Shown here: positions 16,200-24,341 of the stretch, piece after piece
Layout of the letters: each line of letters begins with the position of its first letter
Position numbering within the stretch: the stretch's first letter is position 1
From: Clostridia bacterium
GTDB taxonomy: Bacteria > Bacillota > Clostridia > Oscillospirales > QAMX01
NCBI GenBank assembly: GCA_017441705.1
Contig: JAFRWU010000065.1
Coordinates: forward strand, 1 to 52,293
DNA: 52,293 nucleotides
Reading direction: 5' to 3'
Position numbers and translations under genes: made by a program
Notes under the pieces: model-generated
The model's database searches: none
Seen by the model: the letters and a program-made list of their open reading frames with translations, nothing else
What the model was told of the DNA's origin: nothing

Positions 16200-17977
16200 C
16201 GTTCCGCCTCCTCGCTCTCGTAGTATTCCGCCTGTCTTTCAAACATTTCGGCGTAAAGGCTCTTCTTTTTCATCAGCTCCTCATGGTCGCCGTATTCAAC
16301 GATGTTTCCGTTCGCAAAGACCGCGACGGTATCGCAAAAGCGGGTCGACGCCAGTCTGTGGGAAATAAAGATCGCGGTTTTCCCCGACGTGATCTCATTG
16401 AAATTCCGGTATATCTCGTCCTCCGCAATCGCATCCAGCGCCGCCGTCGGTTCGTCCAGTATCACAAGACCGGCGTCTTTATAATAAGCGCGCGCTATGA
16501 CGAGCTTTTGTCCTTCTCCCCCCGAGAATTCGATCCCCTCCTCGTCAAAATCCTTGTAAATGCTCGTATCGAGTCCGTGCGGCAGGGACTTTACACGAGT
16601 GGATAAGCCCGCGGTTTCAACCGCACGGTTTACCTTTTCCCGGTCAAGCTCCTGACCGAGAACGATGTTTTCCAGAAAAGAATACGAGAAGATCCGGAAA
16701 TCCTGAAAGACCACCGCAAGCTCCTTCATATACTCTTCTCTTCTGATCGTGGAAATATCGACTCCGTAGTATTTGATCGTCCCTTCCGTCGGCTGATAAA
16801 GCCTGCAGATCAGTTTGATGAACGTCGTCTTGCCCGCGCCGTTCAGCCCGACGATCGACAGCTTTTCTCCCTTCCGTATCTTGATCGAAATGCCGTCAAG
16901 AACTCTCTTTTCGGTGTTGGGGTAGACAAAGCTGACGTTGTCGAATTCAAACATCGGCAGGTTTTCGTCCGCCTTCGGCACGGGCTCCGCTTCTTTCGAG
17001 CGATCCTGAGACATCGCCGCCCGGATATACGCGTGATAATCGTCGACGTAGCGCGCAAGGTATTTCAGTTCTATACATCTTGCCACCACCTCGTTAAACG
17101 AGTCGGACAGATTGTAGATCGCTCCGATATACAGGTTGAATTCGCCGACCGTGATCAGATTTCTTACGGCGCAGTACGCTACGTATCCGTAAGAAAGAAG
17201 CGTCTGGGCAAAAGACACGACGACCGAAAGCGCCTGGATGCGGAGCTGCCCGGATAAATACTTTTTGTTTTTAAGCGAAAAGCCCGACAGGGTCTCCCGG
17301 AACTTGTCCCTGAACAAGTCCGCCGCCCGATTTATCCTCGCTTCTTTCGCGTAATCGAAGCTTGTCATGGAACGAAAGAGATAGTCGAATCTGCGCGTAT
17401 ATTTTGCAAGGGTCGGCTGATAAGTATATTCATTCTTTGATAGCCGTTTATGGAGGAAAAAGCGGATGAGGATCAGTCCGAAAAGGACTGCCAGCGCAAG
17501 AGGATGCAACATGGTGAGGATATACGAAAACCCGATCAGCTTGATCACGCCGGATACAAGACCGACCAATGTTTCATAGACGAAGCTGTTCACACGCACC
17601 TTTGACGAAACCGTCTGCTGCATATCGCGGATCTTTTCATCCTCGAGCTTTTCATACGGCATGACGACGAAATGGCGCGCGTAATAAAGCGCGTTCTTTA
17701 CGTCGCATCCGTTCACCGACATGTTGACAAAGACGCGGCTGAGTAGCTTCAAGGCTCTTAAAAGCGCCGCCGCGCCTATAAAGACGCCGATATACAAAAG
17801 GACCCTTTCCCATTCCCGGTCTCCGGTCAATTCATTGATGATGAGCGTCGGGAATATGAGATAAACAAAAGGCTCCGCCGCATTCAGTATGATTTCCGTA
17901 ACCGCCGCGGCATAGATCCTTCTATAGACGTCCCATGAGTATCGAAAGAGGAAGGAAATGTTTCTCAAAATAGACAT
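16196..17977 (-). CDS. ABC transporter, fused membrane and ATPase domains (first of a pair)
   Basis: The 593-residue homologue of the next gene begins MSILRNISFLFRYSWDVYRR. It has an N-terminal exporter-type membrane domain and an ATPase with Walker A GLNGAGKTT, signature FSGGEGQK, Walker B VILDEP and ISHRLAS. An ATG at 18067 is in frame, but AGGT eight bases before 17977 and the homologous N terminus favour the shorter form. Both members have intact ATPase motifs, so both sites look competent. The 246-bp upstream gap is AT-rich. TTGACG 17 bp before TGTTGT around 18000-18030 is a weak promoter candidate. The locally lower GC suggests an acquired cassette. Confidence 0.87.
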   Translation of the reverse strand: MSILRNISFLFRYSWDVYRRIYAAAVTEIILNAAEPFVYLIFPTLIINELTGDREWERVLLYIGVFIGAAALLRALKLLSRVFVNMSVNGCDVKNALYYARHFVVMPYEKLEDEKIRDMQQTVSSKVRVNSFVYETLVGLVSGVIKLIGFSYILTMLHPLALAVLFGLILIRFFLHKRLSKNEYTYQPTLAKYTRRFDYLFRSMTSFDYAKEARINRAADLFRDKFRETLSGFSLKNKKYLSGQLRIQALSVVVSFAQTLLSYGYVAYCAVRNLITVGEFNLYIGAIYNLSDSFNEVVARCIELKYLARYVDDYHAYIRAAMSQDRSKEAEPVPKADENLPMFEFDNVSFVYPNTEKRVLDGISIKIRKGEKLSIVGLNGAGKTTFIKLICRLYQPTEGTIKYYGVDISTIRREEYMKELAVVFQDFRIFSYSFLENIVLGQELDREKVNRAVETAGLSTRVKSLPHGLDTSIYKDFDEEGIEFSGGEGQKLVIARAYYKDAGLVILDEPTAALDAIAEDEIYRNFNEITSGKTAIFISHRLASTRFCDTVAVFANGNIVEYGDHEELMKKKSLYAEMFERQAEYYESEEAER

Positions 17978-18223
17978 ATCGTTACCTCGCAATGGGCATA
18001 AACAACAGATGCCGAATCCATTTGCGTCAATTCGTGTTTCCTGCTTCAGAGCAAGAGCCAAAATCACATTTACACTTGTATTAAAATTTCAAGTACTTTT
18101 GCTTTCCTGTCTTTTTTGGAGACAGGGAATCAGCGCTTTCTGTTCTTTCCGGAGGAAGTCCTGGTCCGGATCCGCGTTTTTTCAGGTCAATACCAAACGC
18201 CGGGGCCGGGTGAAACTGTGCTT

Positions 18224-19024
18224 CTATCCCTTCCGCACGGTGAAGAGCTTCCAATCCAAATATACCGGGACGCCGTACCGTTCCGAGAGATCTCCGAGCT
18301 CGTTGTCCTCCCCGTTTCCTTTCAGGCGGCGTCTTTCCAGAAGCGCTTCGCTCTCGACGGTCAATCCGCACTCGGCAAACCGCTCGCGCCAGGAGAGCTG
18401 CCGCTCCAGAAAAACGTCCCACGGCGTTTCCCCCGCTTTGTGAAACAGCGAGAGGATGCCCGGCACGTCCGTCCACTCGTTTTCAACGGCGTAGAGAACG
18501 CCGCCGGAGGAAAGTGCGCGCGCGATCCCGCGCAGGGCCTTCCGGTATCCTTCCTCGCCGTCCCGCGTCGAGGAGATCCCGATCATACTGGTAAAGACCT
18601 CCGCCGATCCCGCGCGGAACGGGAGATCGTAAAGGCTGGCTTCCAGAAGGTCCGGTGGATCGGAGATCCCCTTTTCCCGGAAAAAGCGTCCCCATTCCCC
18701 GAGCACGCCGGCGTTCGCGTCCACGGCAAGCGTCGGGAGCGCCGGAGCAAGCCGGTAAAGCGACGGCAGAAGCCCGAGCCCCGGGCCGGAGGCCAGATCG
18801 ACGACCGGACGGCCCCGCCGGGCAATTTCCCGTAAAAGCGGCTCGAGCCCGCCGTCTGCCCACGGAAGCGGGGTTATCCAGTTTTGTTCGAGCCCGCCGT
18901 TTCTCATCGAAAGAAGATCCTCCTCCGAGAACCAGTCGCCGTCCTCTTCCCCGCCGAAAAACGGGATCCCGTCGGCGGTCTTAAGGGGTTTTCTCTCCAA
19001 AATCTCTTCAAACACGACTTTCAT
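18224..19024 (-). CDS. Class I SAM-dependent methyltransferase
   Basis: The 266-residue cytosolic protein has a Rossmann-type methyltransferase core. Motif I is VVDLASGPGLGLLP (about residues 73-86), an acidic motif II follows in LAVDANAGVLGEW, then LEASLYDLPFRAGSAEVFTS (motif III/post I) and GIARALSSGGVLYAVEN (motif IV region). About 65 residues precede the core and a 75-residue tail follows. The substrate is not recognisable. It starts 45 bp after the solenoid-protein gene and is probably cotranscribed with it and the DUF2089 gene. Confidence 0.8.
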   Translation of the reverse strand: MKVVFEEILERKPLKTADGIPFFGGEEDGDWFSEEDLLSMRNGGLEQNWITPLPWADGGLEPLLREIARRGRPVVDLASGPGLGLLPSLYRLAPALPTLAVDANAGVLGEWGRFFREKGISDPPDLLEASLYDLPFRAGSAEVFTSMIGISSTRDGEEGYRKALRGIARALSSGGVLYAVENEWTDVPGILSLFHKAGETPWDVFLERQLSWRERFAECGLTVESEALLERRRLKGNGEDNELGDLSERYGVPVYLDWKLFTVRKG

Positions 19025-19069
19025 AAAGCGTTTCCTCCCGCAAATGAAGCTCCTGCCGTTCGTTTTCCG

Positions 19070-20311
19070 TCATTCTCCGGTGTGAATCGCGCCTCCGGAG
19101 GTCACGTCTCCCCCGATCTCGCCGCAGGTCACGTCGTTCCCTGCGGACACGTCTCCTCCGACGTCGCCGCATTCCACGTTTCCGTTCGCGGTGACGTCGC
19201 CTTCGACCGAATCGCAGTGCACGTCTCCACCGGCCTGCACGTTTCCCTCGACCGAGTCGCAGACGATCTGACCGCCGGCCGAAACGTCGCCCTCCACGCT
19301 GTTGCAGGAGACCGGGCCGCCGGCGGAAACGTCACCCTCCACGCTGCCGCAGGTGACCGGGCCGCCGGCGGAAACGTCTCCGGCCACGTCGCCGTCCACG
19401 GTCACGCTGATCTCGCTTGTGACGTTTTCGACGCTTCCTTCCAGCCGGAGGACGAGTTCGCCCGTTCCGGAGGAGGCGATCCGTTCCCCGTTCTGCAGAG
19501 CGACGATCTCCAGATCGCCGTCCCCTTCCACGGTCACGGCTTCCTCTTCTCTGTTTCGGCGCGGGCTTTCACTTTCCCGTTTTTCCGTCTCCCGCGCCAT
19601 GCCCAGCGCGTTCCGGATGATCGCGCCGACGTCCACGCCGCTGATGCTCTCGGCATTGCGGATCGTCTGCGCGAAACCCTCGTCGTCGAACGGATCTGCG
19701 GGTATGCCGCGGAATCTCCTCCGCGCATCTTCCCTCCTCCTGCCGTTGTCCTCGATCTCTCCTCCGAGCGATTCGCAGCGGACCGAATTGGCTCTCACGC
19801 TGCCTTCGATCCTCCCGGCCGTCACGTTGCCGCCCGTCGTGACGTCGCCCGTGACGTTGTTGCAGGTCACGCTGCCGCCGGCCGAAACGCGTCCGCCGAT
19901 ATTGCCGCCGGAAGAGAATCCGCCGCCGGCTGAGGCATTGCCGAGGACTTCGCCGCCGATCTCCATGCCTCCGCCGGCCGAGGCGTTGCCGCCCACGCCT
20001 TCCCTTACGGTCATGCCTCCGCCGGAGGAAGCGTTTCCGAAAACCTGCCCGCATTCCGCGGAGCCCCAGCATTCCAGATCCTGCAAGTCTCCTTCGAGCT
20101 TGAGCTCAAAGAGCTTGTCTCCCGCTTCTCCCCTCTTCACGAGGCGTCTGCCGCGGTAGGCCACCACACGCAGCTTGTTGTCGTTGTCCCAGGGAACCGC
20201 CGTTCCCTTCTCTCCCCCGTCCCACAGGGCGTCGATCAGCCTTTCGGCGTCTTCGGGGGAAAGGGTCCCTTCCCTGTACATATCCAGTACGTTTCTGATG
20301 CTTTCTTTCAT
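19070..20311 (-). CDS. SHOCT-like/bactofilin-like repeat protein (DUF2089 partner)
   Basis: The 413-residue protein starts with a short helical module, SIRNVLDMYREGTLSPEDAERLIDAL, of the kind found in DUF4097/YvlB proteins. Two blocks of 15-residue repeats follow, separated by a charged middle (about residues 185-290). The last 103 residues are seven clean units of the form GDVSAGGPVTCGSVE, with cysteine at position 11 in six of them. This predicts a beta-solenoid resembling bactofilins. It has no signal peptide or membrane segment. GGAG sits 8 bases before the ATG at 20311; an ATG at 20317 lies too close to it. It directly follows the DUF2089 gene (42 bp). Function is unknown; a scaffold or polymer is a reasonable guess. 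Confidence 0.8.
   Translation of the reverse strand: MKESIRNVLDMYREGTLSPEDAERLIDALWDGGEKGTAVPWDNDNKLRVVAYRGRRLVKRGEAGDKLFELKLEGDLQDLECWGSAECGQVFGNASSGGGMTVREGVGGNASAGGGMEIGGEVLGNASAGGGFSSGGNIGGRVSAGGSVTCNNVTGDVTTGGNVTAGRIEGSVRANSVRCESLGGEIEDNGRRREDARRRFRGIPADPFDDEGFAQTIRNAESISGVDVGAIIRNALGMARETEKRESESPRRNREEEAVTVEGDGDLEIVALQNGERIASSGTGELVLRLEGSVENVTSEISVTVDGDVAGDVSAGGPVTCGSVEGDVSAGGPVSCNSVEGDVSAGGQIVCDSVEGNVQAGGDVHCDSVEGDVTANGNVECGDVGGDVSAGNDVTCGEIGGDVTSGGAIHTGE
19073..19381 (-). repeat. Tandem 45-bp coding repeats (seven 15-residue units)
   Basis: Seven consecutive units of 45 bp (the last is 39 bp) encode G-D/N-V-x-A/S-G/N-G-x-V/I-x-C-x-x-V-E-like repeats. Units 1 and 2 differ at only two residues (GDVSAGGPVTCGSVE against GDVSAGGPVSCNSVE), suggesting recent duplication. 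A similar, more degenerate series lies at about 19790-20060 in the same gene. Confidence 0.85.
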
Positions 20312-20353
20312 CTCCATCTCTCCTTTGCCGCAAACAGGCCGTCCCGCGGCCGG

Positions 20354-20731
20354 TCATTTCTTCTTCAGGATGGCCAGCGCTTCGTCCACCGAAAGCTCCC
20401 CGGCCCGGAGACGGGACACCGTCTCGGTCTCCAGATCCCCGGCGCCCTCCTCCTTCTTCGGCGCGCCGCCGAAGGCCAGGGACACCCGGTCCAGCATTTT
20501 CCGCACCGTCGGATAGGAGAGCCTCAGCTCGCTCTGCACGTCCTTCATGTTGCCGGAGTTGCGCATGAAGACCGTGACGAAATTCCAATCCTCCGGCGTG
20601 AGATTCATGGCCGCGGGCGGTTCGAAATCCCCCCGGATCCGCACGCCGCAGTCGGGACAGGCGTATTCCGAGACCCGGAGCTTTCCGCCGCAGCAGGGGC
20701 AGGCGGTGGGCGTTTTCGGCGTTTTCTTCAT
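20354..20731 (-). CDS. DUF2089 protein (zinc ribbon plus HTH-like domain)
   Basis: The 125-residue protein opens with a zinc ribbon, CPCCGGKLRVSEYACPDCG (CxxC about residues 11-14 and CxxC 26-29). It is followed by the DUF2089 core LTPEDWNFVTVFMRNSGNMK and ELRLSYPTVRKMLDRVSLA, which looks like a helix-turn-helix. The tail ETVSRLRAGELSVDEALAILKKK resembles the short helical module at the start of the downstream protein. DUF2089 proteins are commonly next to DUF4097/bactofilin-like genes, as here, and are thought to be transcriptional regulators. A SigA-like promoter at 20777-20805 precedes it. Confidence 0.85.
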   Translation of the reverse strand: MKKTPKTPTACPCCGGKLRVSEYACPDCGVRIRGDFEPPAAMNLTPEDWNFVTVFMRNSGNMKDVQSELRLSYPTVRKMLDRVSLAFGGAPKKEEGAGDLETETVSRLRAGELSVDEALAILKKK

Positions 20732-20776
20732 ACCGCATCCTTCCTTTCAGACGTTTCATCGATCGATCGTAGTTTA

Positions 20777-20805
20777 TATATACCACAGAGACTTTTTATT
20801 GTCAA
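20777..20805 (-). promoter_or_regulatory. Promoter of the DUF2089 operon
   Basis: A perfect TTGACA (20800-20805) lies 17 bp before TATATA (20777-20782) on the minus strand, in an AT-rich patch. The palindromic run ATCGATCGATCG between the -10 box and the gene (about 20758-20769) could be an operator for the DUF2089 protein or another regulator. Confidence 0.7.
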
Positions 20806-20934
20806 TACCCCATTTTAATATATTTAATTTTTTTATCTTGACGCTTAATAATTTTCATTTTTCAACCCCCTGCCGCATCCCGCAGGCAGGGCGTGCGGAT
20901 CGGGAGGACCCGTCCGCAGAAGAAGGCGATCCCG

Positions 20935-20968
20935 AAAAAAGAAAAACGCGGCGGGAAATCCCGCCGCG
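20935..20968 (-). terminator. Intrinsic terminator after the phosphatase-like gene
   Basis: The stem CGCGGCGGG/CCCGCCGCG (20947-20955 with 20960-20968), with a 4-base loop, is followed on the minus strand by TTTTTCTTTTTT, 16 bp beyond the stop codon of the phosphatase-like gene. Confidence 0.85.
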
Positions 20969-20983
20969 TCCGGCCCGGTTCGT

Positions 20984-21667
20984 TCACTCCGTGTAAAAGA
21001 CCTTGCCGCTGTCGAGAGAGAGGCAGGCGAGTCTGCCGCCCCTTCCGAGGCCGCAGTCGATCAGGAGATTTCCCACCGCGGTCTTCAGAACTTTATTCTC
21101 CGGGCATCGCGCGCCGGTGACGAGATACGCGCCGGGGAAATAGCGTTTATCCCGGTCGACCGTCCCTTCGGCAAGCTCCTCCGGATCGTAGGCGGAAAAC
21201 TCCTTTCCCTCCTCAAACTGCCGGAAGCCGCCGTGCAGGATCACAAACACCCTTTTCCCCGCCCGGGTGATGATATGGGATTCAAATTCGTCGAAATACT
21301 CGATCACGAAGGACCGGTCCTCCTCGTCCAGGAGCCGGAATTCCTCCAGAACGGCGTTTCCGCCCTCCTTCAGCCAGCGGGCGAACCGGTCTCTTTCGTC
21401 CTCCGGAAGCGAGGCGAGATTCTTTTCCTCGTTTTTCTCCCCGAGAAGCCGGAGGTATTTCGCGGCGCGGAGATCCTCCCCGCCCCAGATCGGATAGACG
21501 TTGGCGCGCGGCACGAGATCCAGGATGAGCTTCAGCGAATCGCCGCCCGCCCCCACGATATTGCCCGCGAGATACAGGACGTCTTCCTTTTCGGAAAAGG
21601 AGATCTTCTCAAGCATTCTTTCATAGGCGTCAAAATCGCCCCGGATATCCGACATGACGTATTGCAT
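20984..21667 (-). CDS. PPP-type metallophosphoesterase homologue lacking catalytic residues
   Basis: The 227-residue protein aligns along its whole length with clostridial PPP-family phosphatases: MSDIRGDF at 5-12, EYFDEFESHII, LHGGF at 144-148, the end IDCGLGRGGRLACLSLD. The metal-binding signatures are replaced. SDIHG became SDIRG (R9), GDxxDRG became GNIVGAG (35-41), GNHE became GGED (62-65), and the TGH histidine became alanine (A186). Only the histidine of LHGG (H145) is kept. It cannot be a normal two-metal phosphatase and is called a pseudophosphatase. It follows the small membrane protein gene by 49 bp, probably as an operon, and ends with a terminator. Confidence 0.85.
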   Translation of the reverse strand: MQYVMSDIRGDFDAYERMLEKISFSEKEDVLYLAGNIVGAGGDSLKLILDLVPRANVYPIWGGEDLRAAKYLRLLGEKNEEKNLASLPEDERDRFARWLKEGGNAVLEEFRLLDEEDRSFVIEYFDEFESHIITRAGKRVFVILHGGFRQFEEGKEFSAYDPEELAEGTVDRDKRYFPGAYLVTGARCPENKVLKTAVGNLLIDCGLGRGGRLACLSLDSGKVFYTE

Positions 21668-21716
21668 GGTCTTGTTCCTTTCTTTGATGAAACCCCGGCC
21701 CGCGGGATCCCTCCGG

Positions 21717-22217
21717 TCACGCCCGGTCTTCTGCGCCTCCGAAGGCCTTCCGGATCGCGTCGAGCGCTTCTTTTTTGTCGGGGACGGTCAGGCTGACCGC
21801 TCTTCCGCCGGAAAGGAGCAGCTCCAGCTCCTCGCCGGGTTCGGGCATTTCCTCGATCTCTTCCTGCAGAAAAACCGTCTCCCGCGCTTCTCCCCGCCGG
21901 AACCGGACGAAGACCAGCCGGCCGGGAAAGAGATAGAGCTTACCCTCCCCGGGCTTTTCCCCCGCGGCGAAGAGGGACGAAGGCGCGCGGTACAGGAAGG
22001 CGGGCTTTTCCGATTCCCACCGGTCGAAGGCGGACGCCGTACGGAGCCCCCGGAGGAAGAGCAGCGCAAAGACGAGAAGAAACGTGCCCGCGCCGGCCCC
22101 GAAGGCGATCCGGAAGGCGGAGGCGACCCCGCACCGTTCCAGGATCACGTAAAGAAGGATCAGGAGGAGCGAACCCGGAACGGCGGCGGTGAGAAGACTG
22201 CGTCTGGTCGGATTCAA
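21717..22217 (-). CDS. Small membrane protein with a C-terminal PH/GRAM-like domain
   Basis: The 166-residue protein has two hydrophobic helices, about residues 9-27 (LLTAAVPGSLLLILLYVIL) and 33-56. A cytosolic domain of about 100 residues with alternating beta-strand character follows (KLYLFPGRLVFVRFRRGEA, ETVFLQEEIEEMPE, VSLTVPDKKEALDAIRKAF), resembling bacterial PH/GRAM-like domains that report on membranes. The start is TTG at 22217 with a strong GGGAGGG eight bases upstream; no ATG suits. It is probably cotranscribed with the pseudophosphatase. No specific function can be assigned. Confidence 0.7.
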   Translation of the reverse strand: MNPTRRSLLTAAVPGSLLLILLYVILERCGVASAFRIAFGAGAGTFLLVFALLFLRGLRTASAFDRWESEKPAFLYRAPSSLFAAGEKPGEGKLYLFPGRLVFVRFRRGEARETVFLQEEIEEMPEPGEELELLLSGGRAVSLTVPDKKEALDAIRKAFGGAEDRA

Positions 22218-22355
22218 AGCCCGGTCCCTCCCCTCGTTCAGGCGTTCTGCGGTCTGTTCCCGCCGGTTCTGTTGTCTGGATTATATCACAGATCGGCCCG
22301 CGGCGCAACGCACAATCTGTCGCCCGCCGGGACCGCGCCGTTCTTTTCCGCGGCG

Positions 22356-22384
22356 TTGATTCGTTCTTCTTCTTCTGCTATAAT
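22356..22384 (+). promoter_or_regulatory. Promoter of the toroid enzyme gene
   Basis: TTGATT (22356-22361) is 17 bp from a perfect TATAAT (22379-22384), giving a short leader of about 25 nt before the GGAGG ribosome site and ATG at 22416. Confidence 0.8.
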
Positions 22385-22415
22385 AGAAAAAAAGGCGAAA
22401 CGGAGGACAAGATCC

Positions 22416-24188
22416 ATGGATCCGCGTGTTTTTTCTCTGCTCAAAACCTGGTGCGACAGGCTCCTTTCCCTCCAGCTCGGGGCGGAATTCGGCGACGATT
22501 TCCACGGCGCCGTGCTCTGCCCCGCCTGCGGCCTTCTGCACGGCAGGATCTCCGATATGGCTTACCCCCTGACCCTTCTGTGGCGTCTGACCGGGGAGGC
22601 GCAATATCTGGAGGGAGCAAAGGCCGCGGTGGATTGGGCCGAGCGGAAAATGATCGTGCCCGAAACCGGTCTTTACCGCAACGACTTCGCCTCGGATTGG
22701 TACGGGATCTCCGTCTTCGGATACATGGCGCTTTCGGATGCGCGGCGCGCGGGCGGAGACGCGCTTCCCGGGCCGGTCTCGGAAAACTGGGACGCGATCC
22801 TCCGTCGGCTTTCCGCGGGGATCTTCCGGGAACTGGCGAAGCCCTCCTTCCGTCCCAACGTCAATTATTTCGCCGGCGGCGCCGCGGTGATGGCCAGGGC
22901 CTGGAAAGCCGAGGGAAAGACGGCCTACCGGGAACGCGCGAAGAAATGGGCCGATCTGACCCTTTCCTACGTGACGCCGGACGGCATGCTTGCGGGCGAA
23001 GGCTATCATTCCGAAAAGCGAAAGTCGCCCCGGGGATTCGTGCCGGTGGACCTCGGCTACAACGCGGAGGAATCGATCCCTCTGCTTTTTTCCGCGGCGA
23101 GGGATCTCGCGGACGGGAAGCTTTTCGACCGCGCCGCGTCTCTTCTCGACTCTCTTCTTCCCTTCCTCCTTCCCGACGGCGGACTGGATAATTCCTGGGG
23201 TGCGCGGGCGGCCAAGTGGACCTGGTACGGGAGCCGCACCTCCGACGGGATCGGGGCGGCCCTGACAGAGAAGCCGGAGGATCCGGTATGGCGCGAGGCG
23301 GCGGCGAGGACCCTTTCGCTTTACGGGCGTCTGACCGTGGACGGGCTTCTTGCAGGCGGCGCGATGCACCGGGAGGCAAACGAGCCGGTCTGCGTGCATC
23401 ACACCTTCACCCACGCCAAGGCGCTGGCGCACATGCTGGAAAGCGGACTGGATTTCACCCCGACCGGCGTGCGCCTTCCTTCGGAGACGTTTCAGGGCGT
23501 CAGGCGTTACCCCTCGGTCGGCGTGACCCTGGCCGCGAAGGGCGGTTTCCGCGCGAGCTTTTACGATTCGGATTACACCCAGGATCCGCGCCTTTCGCCC
23601 CGCGGCGGCAGCATGACCCTTCTGTGGCACGAAAAATACGGCCCTCTTCTCGCCGCGACGCCGAACGAATACTACCCCGTCGAGCCGCAGAACATGCAGC
23701 GCCTCCGTTACGGCGGGCAGATCCTGAACATGACCCCGCGGATCGACGCGGGAGAGTATTCCAGCGTCCACGACGCGGATTTCGTCTTCTCCTTCGACCA
23801 GGATCTCTTCCAATTCACGTCGCGGGGCTTCCTCACCGGTCTTTCCGGAGACGTGCTGACGCTGGAAACCAGGGAATACGCGCGGTATGAGTATGCCGTC
23901 CGCTTCGGGGAGGACGCGGTCCTGATCACTCTCCGTTCCACGGCCCCAGGCGCGGTCTTCCGCCTGCCCGTGATCGCGGGGAAGGAAGATGAGGTCGTCC
24001 TTTCCCAAAACCGCGTCCTGATCCGCCGCCAGGGCGCAGCGGCGGAAATCGAAACGACGGGACTTTGGACGGCGCCCTTCGGGAGCAAAGAGCGGAGATT
24101 CCATCCGGTGGGCGGGTTCGATCATCTGATGCTGGAGCTGCCGCTTTCTCCGGAGGGAAGCCGGGAGATCGCGATCCGGGTCGAGTGA
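22416..24188 (+). CDS. Putative alpha/alpha-toroid carbohydrate-active enzyme (heparinase II/III-like architecture)
   Basis: The cytosolic 590-residue protein has no signal peptide. Residues 1-330 look like an alpha/alpha toroid, with repeated aromatic helices such as MAYPLTLLWRLTGEAQYLEG, NYFAGGAAVMARAWKAEGK and TDGMLAGEG-like turns. Residues 340-590 are beta-rich (YEYAVRFGEDAVLITLRST, VVLSQNRVLIRR). This order is seen in heparinase II/III-like lyases and unsaturated glucuronyl hydrolase-like proteins. Candidate acid/base residues include the His/Tyr-rich stretch CVHHTFTHAKALAHML. I do not recognise the exact family. It is monocistronic with its own promoter and terminator; GGAGG precedes the ATG. 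Confidence 0.6.
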   Translation: MDPRVFSLLKTWCDRLLSLQLGAEFGDDFHGAVLCPACGLLHGRISDMAYPLTLLWRLTGEAQYLEGAKAAVDWAERKMIVPETGLYRNDFASDWYGISVFGYMALSDARRAGGDALPGPVSENWDAILRRLSAGIFRELAKPSFRPNVNYFAGGAAVMARAWKAEGKTAYRERAKKWADLTLSYVTPDGMLAGEGYHSEKRKSPRGFVPVDLGYNAEESIPLLFSAARDLADGKLFDRAASLLDSLLPFLLPDGGLDNSWGARAAKWTWYGSRTSDGIGAALTEKPEDPVWREAAARTLSLYGRLTVDGLLAGGAMHREANEPVCVHHTFTHAKALAHMLESGLDFTPTGVRLPSETFQGVRRYPSVGVTLAAKGGFRASFYDSDYTQDPRLSPRGGSMTLLWHEKYGPLLAATPNEYYPVEPQNMQRLRYGGQILNMTPRIDAGEYSSVHDADFVFSFDQDLFQFTSRGFLTGLSGDVLTLETREYARYEYAVRFGEDAVLITLRSTAPGAVFRLPVIAGKEDEVVLSQNRVLIRRQGAAAEIETTGLWTAPFGSKERRFHPVGGFDHLMLELPLSPEGSREIAIRVE

Positions 24189-24205
24189 TCCCGAAACAGA
24201 CGAAA

Positions 24206-24240
24206 AGATCCGTGCGGACGCCGCACGGATCTTTTTCTTT
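24206..24240 (+). terminator. Bidirectional terminator between convergent genes
   Basis: AGATCCGTGCGG (24206-24217) pairs perfectly with 24221-24232 around a 3-base loop. TTTTTCTTTT follows on the plus strand and TTTT on the minus strand. It serves the toroid enzyme gene and the five-gene minus-strand unit that ends at 24342. Confidence 0.85.
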
Positions 24241-24341
24241 TCTATCGCCGGACAGGGCTCAGAGCGTACGCAGATACGCCGTGAAGCTTTCTTTTTTCCC
24301 GGGCCGCCGGCTTTCCGAGGCTGCTCCGCGCGCCGGAGCTC

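Noticed and set aside
17978..18223. Peptide precursor gene upstream of the ABC pair
   Set aside because: Short frames here lack a ribosome site and recognisable leader/core features; the region is only AT-rich intergenic sequence.
19073..20060. Regular repeats as a CRISPR array or VNTR
   Set aside because: The 45-bp units are contiguous, in frame and encode conserved residues; there are no spacers or cas genes.
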